A stretch of 62,103 nt of DNA from Hydrogenothermaceae bacterium (GTDB lineage: Bacteria > Aquificota > Aquificia > Aquificales > Hydrogenothermaceae): positions 604 to 62,706 of the forward strand of contig JAOABC010000007.1 in assembly GCA_026418535.1 (NCBI GenBank), written 5' to 3'. Shown here one piece after another: positions 1 through 8,150 of the stretch. Numbering within the stretch: the stretch's first letter is position 1; the number at the start of each line of letters is the position of its first letter. The position numbers were made by a program, and so were the translations under genes. Below the pieces are notes generated by a model. The model saw nothing but the letters and a program-made list of their open reading frames with translations, ran no database searches and was not told the origin of the DNA.

Positions 1-347
1 CTACTTCCCCTTCCCCTGTCTGGACGGCTCCTAGTATGGAAAGAGAATGTAAAATCACTCTAACGGTGTCTGATGGAAGTAGATCTACTGAAATCAGTGA
101 AACAGTAAAAGTATATGACAATAGACCCCCTGTAATAAGTTATGCTTATCCGTCAAAGAGTTATGTAGATAAAAATGTTCAAGTTCAACTATACAGCTAT
201 GCTTATGACCCAGATGGGGATCCTATAACATACAGTTGGAGTGATAATTGTAGTGGTTCTTTTAATGACTCTACTTCCCCTTCCCCTGTCTGGACGGCTC
301 CTAGTATGGAAAGAGAATGTAAAATCACTCTAACGGTGTCTGATGGA
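1..347 (+). repeat. 77-bp exact direct repeat, 270 bp apart
   Basis: Bases 1-77 and 271-347 are identical, and the 270-bp period equals one 90-residue domain of the overlying gene. Identity at DNA level across a whole conserved block, while the rest of the domains has diverged, points to recent duplication or gene conversion. The left edge of the first copy lies outside the window. Confidence 0.9.
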
Positions 348-707
348 GAAAAAATTACTCAAAAGAGCTTTTCTATAAAAGTAGGAAATAAATCTCCTGT
401 TGTAAGTTCTATACGTGCAGACAAGGTTGGTGTCCCAACAGGAGGAAAAGTTGAATTATCTGTTTCTGCTTATGATCCAGAGGGTTCAAATTTAAGTTAT
501 AAGTGGGAATCAAGCTGTGGGGGAAGTTTTAATAATCCTGAATCCAATTATACAACTTGGACTGCCCCTGATACTGTAGCTATATGTACCATAAAAGTTA
601 CTGTGTCTGATACTGATGGAAAGTCTTCAGAATCTAGCATAAGCACTTATGTTGGTAAAGAAGCTAATACAGAGATTAAAATTCAGGGTAAAAAAACTAA
701 TCTTTAA
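1..707 (+). CDS. PKD/Ig-like repeat surface protein, 3' end only
   Basis: The frame is open from base 3 of the window, so the start lies upstream; the internal ATG at 36 is not the start. The visible part holds two complete domains and part of a third, each about 90 residues. Each has the pattern DPDGDPITYSW, then a cysteine and Ser/Asn-rich turn, VWTAP, then CKITLTVSDG. This is the look of PKD or Ig-like beta-sandwich repeats used in secreted or surface proteins; two cysteines per repeat could form a disulfide. The end (KIQGKKTNL) carries no anchoring tail. It is followed after 12 bases by a lipoprotein gene with a strong ribosome binding site, so they are probably co-transcribed. Function unknown; adhesion or a structural role is inference. 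Confidence 0.7.
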   Translation, partial: TSPSPVWTAPSMERECKITLTVSDGSRSTEISETVKVYDNRPPVISYAYPSKSYVDKNVQVQLYSYAYDPDGDPITYSWSDNCSGSFNDSTSPSPVWTAPSMERECKITLTVSDGEKITQKSFSIKVGNKSPVVSSIRADKVGVPTGGKVELSVSAYDPEGSNLSYKWESSCGGSFNNPESNYTTWTAPDTVAICTIKVTVSDTDGKSSESSISTYVGKEANTEIKIQGKKTNL

Positions 708-719
708 GGAGGGATTGCC

Positions 720-2045
720 ATGAAGAAAAAACTGTCAACAAAGGTTTTGTTAGGGGTTATAATAATCTCTTCTGTTGCCCTAGTTTCTTGTGGGGGAGGA
801 AGTGGTTCTACTGGTGGAAACACCTCTGGGAACTTAGCATCTGCAAATCCTGTACCACTACCATCTGAAAAAACTGCTTACCTTAACATCAGTGTTCCTG
901 CACTGGCAGAAAGACTGAACCCTCAGCTTATTTCTGAGGATACCTACAGTATACGTGTTGAGATAGTGCAATTTGCGGTTAGCCAAGATAACGTTGTATG
1001 TTCTGATTATCCTTGCAGTTTGTATAGAGAAACTGTTACTTTGACACCACAGGTTACTTCCAAGACAGTTGCTCTCTTTCCGATGCTGACCCAGATCTGT
1101 ATATACCAGAACCAGCAGAACTCCACCTCTTACTATCCTTCAATCTGCGGATATGCAGAATTAAAAAGTGGTAACAATAATTTGACATATACTCTCTTAA
1201 GAGGGAGTTGGTCCTTACCGGGCAATAAAGATATTGCAGGGTTAAGTAAATTTTTAGTAAAATCCTATAAAAATCCATATTACTACGGTTATTATGGTAA
1301 ATATTATGGCTCTATTCTTGATATTGTTGGTTATAGCGATATAACTTTCTCTAACATAAATGGCATATATACTCAATTAGACTACACAAATGGTGGTAGA
1401 ATACTGCTTTTTGGAAAGGAAAAAACAGATAGAAGTTATGATGGTTTTGCCTCTTACGATGGAAGAAGTAATTTTAAAAATATAGAGATAAAATATGCTT
1501 GGGGTAAATATGTTAAACGGGAGGAGGATATTCAAATTACTATAAAAGGTAAAAATAACCAGGATGTGACCAGTGGTGTGCTTGAAAACTGTCAATTTTC
1601 CACTACAGACGGAAAATCTATCTCAGGCTGCCTAGTTAAAGGAGCAAAAAGGTCTACAGAATCCAATTATGACTATAAAATAGAGATAAAACATATAGCC
1701 AAAGGACCGAACATTTGTTACACAAGTGATAGAGATTATGACTCTACTAGTGAAGTATGTTTTGATTATTATTATTATTATATATACAATCCTAACACTA
1801 ATACGTATGAGTATAGATGCAGCAAACAAGGATTTACTTATAATTCTTCTATGAGAAGATGTGAAGCTTCTTTGAAAAGTTTCTGTGAGAGTTATCAGGG
1901 TGGGACATATAACCAAAATGTAAAGACTTGCGAAAATGCAGAAAGTGCATATTACACTGTTTCTAGTATAGAAAAAGTTACATTAACAGGCTCACCTTCA
2001 GCCTCTCTACCTTCTAGCGGAAATATAACTGTTCAGCAAAAGTAA
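720..2045 (+). CDS. Predicted lipoprotein, Tyr- and Cys-rich C-terminus
   Basis: The ribosome binding site AAGGAGGG lies just before the ATG. The N-terminus has a basic start, a hydrophobic stretch and the lipobox VALVSC followed by GGGSGST, so it should be lipid-modified and exported. The middle is beta-rich with no family I recognise. Near residue 345 there is a run of five tyrosines, then a cysteine-rich tail with repeated spacing (C-x-KQGFTYN...RRCE, C-x-YQGGTYN...KTCE) that recalls small disulfide-bonded carbohydrate-binding or EGF-like modules. It sits between a PKD-like surface protein and another lipoprotein, upstream of a T2SS operon. Function not known. Confidence 0.65.
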   Translation: MKKKLSTKVLLGVIIISSVALVSCGGGSGSTGGNTSGNLASANPVPLPSEKTAYLNISVPALAERLNPQLISEDTYSIRVEIVQFAVSQDNVVCSDYPCSLYRETVTLTPQVTSKTVALFPMLTQICIYQNQQNSTSYYPSICGYAELKSGNNNLTYTLLRGSWSLPGNKDIAGLSKFLVKSYKNPYYYGYYGKYYGSILDIVGYSDITFSNINGIYTQLDYTNGGRILLFGKEKTDRSYDGFASYDGRSNFKNIEIKYAWGKYVKREEDIQITIKGKNNQDVTSGVLENCQFSTTDGKSISGCLVKGAKRSTESNYDYKIEIKHIAKGPNICYTSDRDYDSTSEVCFDYYYYYIYNPNTNTYEYRCSKQGFTYNSSMRRCEASLKSFCESYQGGTYNQNVKTCENAESAYYTVSSIEKVTLTGSPSASLPSSGNITVQQK

Positions 2046-2055
2046 GTTTATCCTG

Positions 2056-2083
2056 GCGGGGGTTGGGACAAACCCCGCAGTTT
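2056..2083 (+). terminator. Rho-independent terminator after the lipoprotein gene
   Basis: A GC-rich hairpin (GCGGGGGTT paired with AACCCCGC, loop about GGGAC, one bulged G) lies 11 bases after the stop and is followed by TTTTA. Confidence 0.65.
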
Positions 2084-2104
2084 TAAATACACTTGGAGTT
2101 AAGT

Positions 2105-2587
2105 ATGGGATATGGTAAGGGTATGATATTATTTTTTTTCTTTATTGGACTTGGGATTTCTTGCGACAACAAGAACAGCTTGGATTCAAAAGTTCAAAAT
2201 CAGGAGAAAGTGGAGTTTACAGAGAGCTTAGAGAGCTTACAGAACCTTGAAACAACTCTATTAAAGAAGAATAAAGTTAAAGTATACATAAAATCGACTC
2301 TTCAAGAAGTTAACAGACCAAAGGTCGTTCTATTCAATTTTGATGATCTTAAATATGTGTTTAGGCTAAACAATTTATTTTTGAAGGTAGAAGATGAAAA
2401 AACTTCTATCGAGTTGAACGCAGGCTTTGGCCTTACAGATAAAGACTATAATTTGTTTAAAATTTATATGATAGACAGTCTGAAAATTAATGATAAAATA
2501 TACACTAAAGAAGATTTGAAAAATAAAAAACTGCTTATATTCTTTGAAGAAAATGGAAAGGTAGTATACCATGTTGAGACGAAGTGA
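2105..2587 (+). CDS. Small predicted lipoprotein
   Basis: I place the start at the ATG at 2105 because GGAG at 2095-2098 is correctly spaced for it; an in-frame TTG at 2093 would overlap that site. The N-terminus MGYGKGMILFFFFIGLGISC is a lipoprotein signal with lipobox GISC. The rest is charged and soluble (about 140 residues) with no motif I recognise. The gene overlaps the start of the protease gene by 17 bases, so translation of the two may be coupled. It could be a periplasmic partner or inhibitor of that protease, but this rests only on adjacency. Confidence 0.6.
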   Translation: MGYGKGMILFFFFIGLGISCDNKNSLDSKVQNQEKVEFTESLESLQNLETTLLKKNKVKVYIKSTLQEVNRPKVVLFNFDDLKYVFRLNNLFLKVEDEKTSIELNAGFGLTDKDYNLFKIYMIDSLKINDKIYTKEDLKNKKLLIFFEENGKVVYHVETK

Positions 2588-4145
2588 TGTGAAAGTGAAA
2601 TATCTAATTTCTATATTTTCAGTTCTAGCTTTCTTCTATATATCAGAAGCACAGGAGTTTGTAGTAAAGTTAAAGGGTAGTAATACTTTACTGAAAGTAA
2701 CACAAAATGAGTTAACTAAGTTGAAAAACACAGATATTCAGTTTATAGAGATAAACCACAAAGTTAAAAAGTTACAAGAGATTGTCCCAAACGACGAGAA
2801 ATACTCTCAGCAATATGCCCTAAAAAAGTTGAACTTTGAAAAGCTCTGGGATAGATGTAGAGACAGTTCTAATATAGTTGTGGCTGTTATAGATAGTGGA
2901 ATAAACTACAAACATGAAGATTTACAGGACAATATATGGAAGAACCCTAGGGAAATATGTGATAACAAGCTTGACGATGATGAGAATGGTTTTGTTGACG
3001 ACTGTTACGGTTGGAACTTTGTATCTAATGACAATAATGTATTTGATGATGATTCAGATAGTCATGGAACTATGCTCTCTGGGATAGTTGGAGCTGTTAC
3101 AGACAATGGTAAAGGTATAGCCGGAGCAGCTTGGAAAGTCAAGATCATGGCAATAAAGATATTAGACAGAGATGGAAGTGGTGATATCTATTCACTTTAC
3201 AAGGCCATTAAGTATGCAGTAGATAATGGGGCAAAGATTATAAACCTCAGTCTTGGATATCCATCAGGGTGTTATTCTGTAGAGCCATCTAATGCTTTAA
3301 AAGAAGCTATAGGTTATGCAAACGAGAGAGGTGTTTTAGTAGTAGCTGCTGCGGGAAACTATGGATGTAATAATGATATTTATCCTTTGTATCCTGCCAG
3401 CCTTGATCTTCCTAACATAATCTCTGTAGGTTCTGTATCTAAGGATGAAAAGCTTTCATGGTTCTCTCACTTTGGGGTAAAGAGTGTCCATCTTCTTTCT
3501 TATGGAGAGGATATACTGAGCACAAGTAGGAATAATGACTATAAATCTCTCAGTGGAACTTCTTTCTCAGCTCCCTTCGTTACTGGGGTTGCTGCTTTAT
3601 TGATGGCTTGTCAGAATAACTTGAGTCATATACAGATAAAGGAGAAGATAGTTTCTTCTGTCAGACAGGTAGAGTCTCTCCAGAGTCTTGTCATGTCCGG
3701 AGGTATACTTGATGCATACAGTGCCTACACATCAGAGGTAAAACCTATAAGACCTACAGGGTTGACAGTCTCTTCAGATGGAAGCTCTATAGTTCTAAGC
3801 TGGAAAGATAACTCTAATTTAGAGTCTGGTTATAAAGTTGAAAGGAGTCAGGACGGAGTAAGCTGGCAAACAATAGCAACCCTTAGTCTAAACAGCATAA
3901 CTTACAAAGATTCCCAAGTTCAATCCGGAAAGACTTACTACTACAGGGTTTACGCCTATATGGGCAACACAACCTCCAGTTATTCAAATTCTGTAGCTTT
4001 TCAGATATTCTTACCGTATTCTCAAAACACATCTTCCAGTTCTGGAGGAGGTGGTGGATGTAATCTATCAAAAGGATACCAGCTCTCATACCTACTGGTT
4101 TTCTTACTTCTCTTAGCTTTCCGTAGGCTCAAGACAGTATGGTAA
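2571..4145 (+). CDS. Secreted subtilisin-like (S8) serine protease with FN3 domain and GGGGC C-terminal tail
   Basis: Signal peptide to about SEAQ, then an S8 domain with the triad Asp108 (VIDSGINYKHEDL), His165 (DSHGTMLSG) and Ser331 (SGTSFSAPFVTG), plus the oxyanion Asn in AAGNYG. Residues about 390-478 form a fibronectin type III domain (GLTVSS...LSWKDNS...YKVERS...YYYRVYAY). The end is SSSSGGGGGC, a hydrophobic helix and RR, a tripartite tail like known C-terminal sorting signals. The start at 2571 has GGAAAGG upstream; GTG at 2589 is an alternative that also leaves a signal peptide. All catalytic residues are present, so it is probably active. It lies just upstream of a T2SS operon and may be its substrate (inference). 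Confidence 0.9.
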   Translation: MLRRSDVKVKYLISIFSVLAFFYISEAQEFVVKLKGSNTLLKVTQNELTKLKNTDIQFIEINHKVKKLQEIVPNDEKYSQQYALKKLNFEKLWDRCRDSSNIVVAVIDSGINYKHEDLQDNIWKNPREICDNKLDDDENGFVDDCYGWNFVSNDNNVFDDDSDSHGTMLSGIVGAVTDNGKGIAGAAWKVKIMAIKILDRDGSGDIYSLYKAIKYAVDNGAKIINLSLGYPSGCYSVEPSNALKEAIGYANERGVLVVAAAGNYGCNNDIYPLYPASLDLPNIISVGSVSKDEKLSWFSHFGVKSVHLLSYGEDILSTSRNNDYKSLSGTSFSAPFVTGVAALLMACQNNLSHIQIKEKIVSSVRQVESLQSLVMSGGILDAYSAYTSEVKPIRPTGLTVSSDGSSIVLSWKDNSNLESGYKVERSQDGVSWQTIATLSLNSITYKDSQVQSGKTYYYRVYAYMGNTTSSYSNSVAFQIFLPYSQNTSSSSGGGGGCNLSKGYQLSYLLVFLLLLAFRRLKTVW

Positions 4146-4165
4146 AATATATAGGTACTTACCTA
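4140..4165 (+). promoter_or_regulatory. Possible T2SS operon promoter with short dyad
   Basis: TGGTAAAAT at 4140-4148 resembles an extended -10 element. TAGGTA-CT-TACCTA at 4152-4165 is a 14-bp dyad just after it, where an operator would sit. The first T2SS gene starts at 4185. No clear -35 is visible. Confidence 0.3.
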
Positions 4166-4184
4166 AAATAGAATACAGGCTAGG

Positions 4185-4598
4185 ATGGAAATTCTTAGGA
4201 GTTTTAATTTATCTTGGAAAAATGTGTCTTTAATTTTATTCTTAATGTCTATGTTGCTGGCATTCTCTGTAGGCTCATACCTCAACAGTTTCAAGCAGAG
4301 ATACTACTCTCTCTATCTTCAGCTTAAAGAGATGAACTTCTTGATCAACAACGTGTACACAAAAACCTTGAGTAAGGATGAGCAGAGTGTAAGAAGCTTT
4401 ATTGAAAGTTTCGAGTACAAAGTTGAATATATCTCCCAGAAAGAAGGCAGTATAGAAATCCATCTCAGCTTTGTAGACCCAGTTTCCATGGCAAGACTTT
4501 CCCACATTTTAGAGAGTAATGGGTTTGAGATAGCTTTTTTTAAAGCTACTGATAACACAGGAAATGGTAACTTCTTCATAGAGGTGGTTGTAAGGTAG
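4185..4598 (+). CDS. gspM: T2SS inner-membrane protein, GspM-like
   Basis: 137 residues: a short cytoplasmic N-terminus, one transmembrane helix at about residues 14-32, a short amphipathic helix, then an alpha/beta C-terminal domain. That is the layout of GspM, which pairs with GspL in the inner-membrane platform. Sequence similarity is too low for me to be certain; the assignment rests on topology and on the GspL-like gene 5 bases downstream. It is the first gene of the operon, whereas in most T2SS loci M comes near the end. Confidence 0.55.
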   Translation: MEILRSFNLSWKNVSLILFLMSMLLAFSVGSYLNSFKQRYYSLYLQLKEMNFLINNVYTKTLSKDEQSVRSFIESFEYKVEYISQKEGSIEIHLSFVDPVSMARLSHILESNGFEIAFFKATDNTGNGNFFIEVVVR

Positions 4599-4603
4599 TC
4601 TAT

Positions 4604-5674
4604 ATGATAAGTTTTGGTTTTACAGGGGTAGATGGAAGTAGTACAGTATCCCTTTCAAAGAAAGGGGAAATCTCAAAAAGAGATTTTAAAAATAGGGTGT
4701 TTGTAATTCCTTCTGATAGGTTGTTATATCTGACTGAGAAAGTGGAAATAAAGGACAGAAAAGATGTAGAGAGTTATGTAAAACTTAAGGTAGAAGAGAA
4801 GTTTGGATCCTACCAGTACGACTTCTATTTAGAGGGCAGAAACTTACATATAGCTGTTATAAAAAATTTTGATATACCAGAGAGTTACTATGCTCTTGAT
4901 GGTGAGATGTTTTCTCTCCTCAGATTTTTCAAGTATACTGTAGGTCAAGATGGGTATATATTTGATCTAGACGAAGGAAAGTTTACATTTCTGGAGGTTG
5001 CTTCCGGAAAGATAAGATCCTACAGAGTTATCACAGTGAATTCAGACCAGTTTATCTTAAATTTAGATAACTATATAGATCAGCTTCCTTTAAAAGAGGG
5101 AGGTATACTAGTTTGTGGAAATTCAAAGGAAGTCAATAAACTGTACAACATCTGTAGAGATAGGTTTGGAGTAGATAGGGTGGCTTTACCTAGTGTATGT
5201 AAACCTTCTGAGGTTGCAGCGTTTGGTGCAGCTTTAAAGGGTGTTTTGGGAGAAAACTTCCTTTCTTTTAAGGATGGAACAGTCTCTCCGGAGCTACGGA
5301 GGAGTTTAGTAAACACATTTGCAGTAGTCCTCTTATTGTATTTAGCTATCTATGTAGGAGTAAAGTTCTATACAGATAGCCTTATAAAGGAGATAAAAAG
5401 ATCACAGGTTCAGCTCTTTAAGAAAGTCTTTCCTGATCAACCTGTTGTGTCTGTATACGAACAGACGAAGGCTATGGTGAAGACCTCTCCGGAGTTTAAC
5501 CTATCCAGGAAACTGCTTGATGTAGAACTGCCAAAGGATGTAAAGATATACAAAGTAGAGTATATAGATGGTGTTCTCACAATCAAGGGTGAGTCTAAGG
5601 AACCTCCTTCAGTTGCTAAATCTGTAAAGAAAACGCCCCTAGGGAACTTTGAGTTTGAGGTTAAAGTCCGTTGA
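4604..5674 (+). CDS. gspL: T2SS inner-membrane platform protein GspL-like
   Basis: 356 residues. The first 235 or so resemble the actin-like cytoplasmic fold of GspL/PilM, which binds the GspE ATPase. A single transmembrane helix follows (about residues 237-257, FAVVLLLYLAIYVGV), then a periplasmic ferredoxin-like domain. The stop overlaps the TTG start of gspE by four bases (TTGA), so the pair is translationally coupled, which fits the known GspL-GspE complex. Confidence 0.75.
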   Translation: MISFGFTGVDGSSTVSLSKKGEISKRDFKNRVFVIPSDRLLYLTEKVEIKDRKDVESYVKLKVEEKFGSYQYDFYLEGRNLHIAVIKNFDIPESYYALDGEMFSLLRFFKYTVGQDGYIFDLDEGKFTFLEVASGKIRSYRVITVNSDQFILNLDNYIDQLPLKEGGILVCGNSKEVNKLYNICRDRFGVDRVALPSVCKPSEVAAFGAALKGVLGENFLSFKDGTVSPELRRSLVNTFAVVLLLYLAIYVGVKFYTDSLIKEIKRSQVQLFKKVFPDQPVVSVYEQTKAMVKTSPEFNLSRKLLDVELPKDVKIYKVEYIDGVLTIKGESKEPPSVAKSVKKTPLGNFEFEVKVR

Positions 5675-7083
5675 ATATTCTTAGAGATTACAGGCTTATA
5701 GTGGAGCAAGAAGATGAGACAAAGATAACCCTCATAGTCCCACAGAACTATAACTTTTTGCACGTAGAGGAGATAAGGTTTTTAACTGGAAAAACGGTAC
5801 TTCTTAAGAAAATCCCGGATGAGGAGTTTAGTAGACTCCTCCAGCAAAAACTCTCTGAAGAGGAGATAGTGGTAGAAGCATCCTCGGAGGAAGGAGAGAG
5901 TATATCCTTAGATATACTAGCCTCTGGGGAAGAAAGCCCTATCGTGAACTTGGTGAACTCTATCCTAATAAAGGCAAACACTCTAAACAGTTCGGATATA
6001 CACTTTGAACCTTACGAAGATGGTGCGGTTGTGAGGTTCCGGATGGACGGCATCCTCCATGAATACCTGAAAATACCCACCCAGACTTACCAGTCTGTAG
6101 TGTCCAGGATAAAGGTCATATCTAACCTGAACATTGCTGAGAAGAGAGTCCCTCAGGATGGTAGAATAGGGATAAAGATAGGGTCTAAGGATGTGGATGT
6201 GAGGGTTTCTGTAATCCCAACAGTCTTTGGTGAGAGAGTAGTCTTAAGGTTGTTGGACAAATCTGGATTTAATCTTACCCTTGAAGACCTTGGATTTTCA
6301 GACTCAGCCCTCACAGTTTTCCAGAGAGTGTTAAAGAAACCCTACGGGATAGTACTGGTTACGGGTCCAACAGGAGCGGGAAAGAGCACTACCCTCTATG
6401 CCTCTCTCCACTACATTAAAGACCCAAGAAAGAACATCATAACTATAGAGGAACCTGTTGAGTATCAGATAAGAGGTATAAGTCAGATACAAGTAAACCC
6501 TAAAGTAGGGCTTACGTTTGCTACAGGTTTAAGGTCTATCCTCCGGCAAGACCCGGATATAATAATGGTCGGAGAGATAAGGGACAGCGAGACAGCGGAT
6601 ATAGCAATCCACGCAGCACTAACGGGACACTTAGTCCTGTCCACCCTTCACACCAACGATTCAGTCTCCTCAATACCAAGACTTATAGATATGGGGATGG
6701 AGCCTTTCTTAGTTGCAAACTCTCTTGAGGGTGTGTTAGCTCAGAGGCTTGTCCGGAAAATATGCCCAAACTGTAAAGTTCCCTACAAACCCTCAGAGTT
6801 TGAGCTTGTAGAACTGAAGTTGGACCCGTCTAAAGATTACACATTCTACAGAGGAGAGGGATGTAGTCACTGTCTTGGAAGTGGATACAAGGGAAGAATC
6901 GGCATCTTCGAAGTGTTTGAAGCTGACCAGACGGTTAAGAGTATGATAGGGAAAAATACAGAGAGTACAGATATACTAAACTACCTTAAGTTTAATGGGT
7001 TTAAAACTATGTTCGAGGATGGAGTAGATAAAGTCCTAAAAGGTATAACTACACCATCAGAAGTCTTAGCGGTGATAAAATGA
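5671..7083 (+). CDS. gspE: T2SS assembly ATPase GspE
   Basis: Hexameric cytoplasmic ATPase that drives pseudopilus assembly. Walker A GPTGAGKST is at residues 232-240, the Asp box is around IEEPVEYQI, Walker B is DPDIIMVGEIRD, the His box is LTGHLVLSTLHTND, and a zinc-binding tetracysteine is present (CPNC...CSHC). At 470 residues it is normal for GspE with a short N1 domain. I call it GspE rather than PilB because it lies with gspL, gspD and gspG. The start is TTG at 5671 with GAGG upstream. The stop overlaps the next gene by four bases. Confidence 0.95.
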   Translation: MNILRDYRLIVEQEDETKITLIVPQNYNFLHVEEIRFLTGKTVLLKKIPDEEFSRLLQQKLSEEEIVVEASSEEGESISLDILASGEESPIVNLVNSILIKANTLNSSDIHFEPYEDGAVVRFRMDGILHEYLKIPTQTYQSVVSRIKVISNLNIAEKRVPQDGRIGIKIGSKDVDVRVSVIPTVFGERVVLRLLDKSGFNLTLEDLGFSDSALTVFQRVLKKPYGIVLVTGPTGAGKSTTLYASLHYIKDPRKNIITIEEPVEYQIRGISQIQVNPKVGLTFATGLRSILRQDPDIIMVGEIRDSETADIAIHAALTGHLVLSTLHTNDSVSSIPRLIDMGMEPFLVANSLEGVLAQRLVRKICPNCKVPYKPSEFELVELKLDPSKDYTFYRGEGCSHCLGSGYKGRIGIFEVFEADQTVKSMIGKNTESTDILNYLKFNGFKTMFEDGVDKVLKGITTPSEVLAVIK

Positions 7084-8150
7084 TGAATATAGAAAAACTA
7101 CTCCAAGACAGAGACACCATCCACAACATCCACGATAACTACTTTAAGTTCATCTTTCAGAAAGTAGAGAACGTCAGAGACTTCTTGGAAGAGTTCTTTC
7201 CAGAACTATCCAAACATGTCCAGATAGAGTCTATAGAACCACAGCCAACGGAAAAGTATTCTGTCCAGTTAAAAGAAAAACAGTACCTCGACTTTGCCAT
7301 AAACTGCCAGATTCAAAACAAACCATCCCAGATATACATTCTCTTTGAACACAAATCAAATCTAGACAAAAAAGTGATACTCCAGATAGCAAAGTACATC
7401 GTGGCAGTGTGGGAAGAGGATATAATCAACGACAGAGAGCTAAGGGCTGTGATACCCATAGTCTTCTACCACGGAAGCAAAGAGTGGAACATTCCAAGGA
7501 GTACTACAGAAGGGTTTAAGGATTTTCCGGAGGAGATAAAGAGATACCTTCTATCTCTTGAGTATCTGATATTTGACACAAGCCAGGTAAAGGATGAGAG
7601 GATAAATACTCTCTCTAGTAAGAACCATATACTGATGATGTCTATATATATATTGAAGAAGATGAGTAGGTATACCAAGAGAGGGGAGGCGAAGAGACTC
7701 TTTTTAGAGCTGGCGGAGATGATGTAGGAGCACAGGAGGAGGTACAACGAGTATATTGAGCTGTTTGTAACAATGAGTATAATCTATATACAACAGGTAG
7801 GGAGGATATCTCCGGAGGATGTGGAAGGACTTTTTGACAACCAAGAGGAGAAGAAGATGAAGACAGTAGTGGAGTTTTGGATAGAGAAAGGTCTGAAGAA
7901 AGGTATAGAGCAAAGATTGCAGCAAGGACTACAACAAAGACTAAAAGAAGGACTGTTGAAGGAAGAAAGGGATGTGATAAAGCTCTACATCCAAGCTAAG
8001 CTCAGACATCTTCCAGAATGGGTGGAAAGTGAGGTAAACAAGATAGATGATGTGGATGAGTTAAACAGTCTTTTCAGAGAGCTTATCATGGTAGATGATG
8101 TTGAAGGATTCCTAAGAGTCTACTTTCTAAAGGAAGGAGCTAAAGAATGA
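7080..8150 (+). pseudogene. Rpn-family (PD-(D/E)XK, Transposase_31-like) nuclease gene with one in-frame stop
   Basis: Codons 1-215 and the stretch 7728-8150 are in the same frame, separated only by TAG at 7725-7727. Read through, the product is about 356 residues, the usual size for Rpn proteins (recombination-promoting nucleases, formerly putative transposases). The N-terminal part carries the nuclease core with Asp71 (YLDF) and Glu90-x-Lys92 (LFEHKS). The part after the stop has the charged Gln/Lys-rich coiled tail typical of the family (KKGIEQRLQQGLQQRLKEGL). A shorter protein could restart at ATG 7773. It sits between gspE and gspD with 4-base ATGA overlaps at both ends. It may be inactivated, or the truncated 215-residue form may still fold. 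A deleted relic of the same gene lies at 21058-21127. Confidence 0.85.

Noticed and set aside
1-347. CRISPR-like repeats
   Set aside because: The repeat is coding, in frame, has a period of one protein domain and lacks spacer structure. No CRISPR array is visible anywhere in the window.
2093-2104. TTG start for the small lipoprotein
   Set aside because: The Shine-Dalgarno GGAG lies inside these codons and is spaced for the ATG at 2105.
7725-7727. Recoded TAG (pyrrolysine or programmed readthrough) in the Rpn gene
   Set aside because: No stem-loop or other recoding signal is evident after the stop, and Rpn genes commonly decay; a plain nonsense mutation is simpler.
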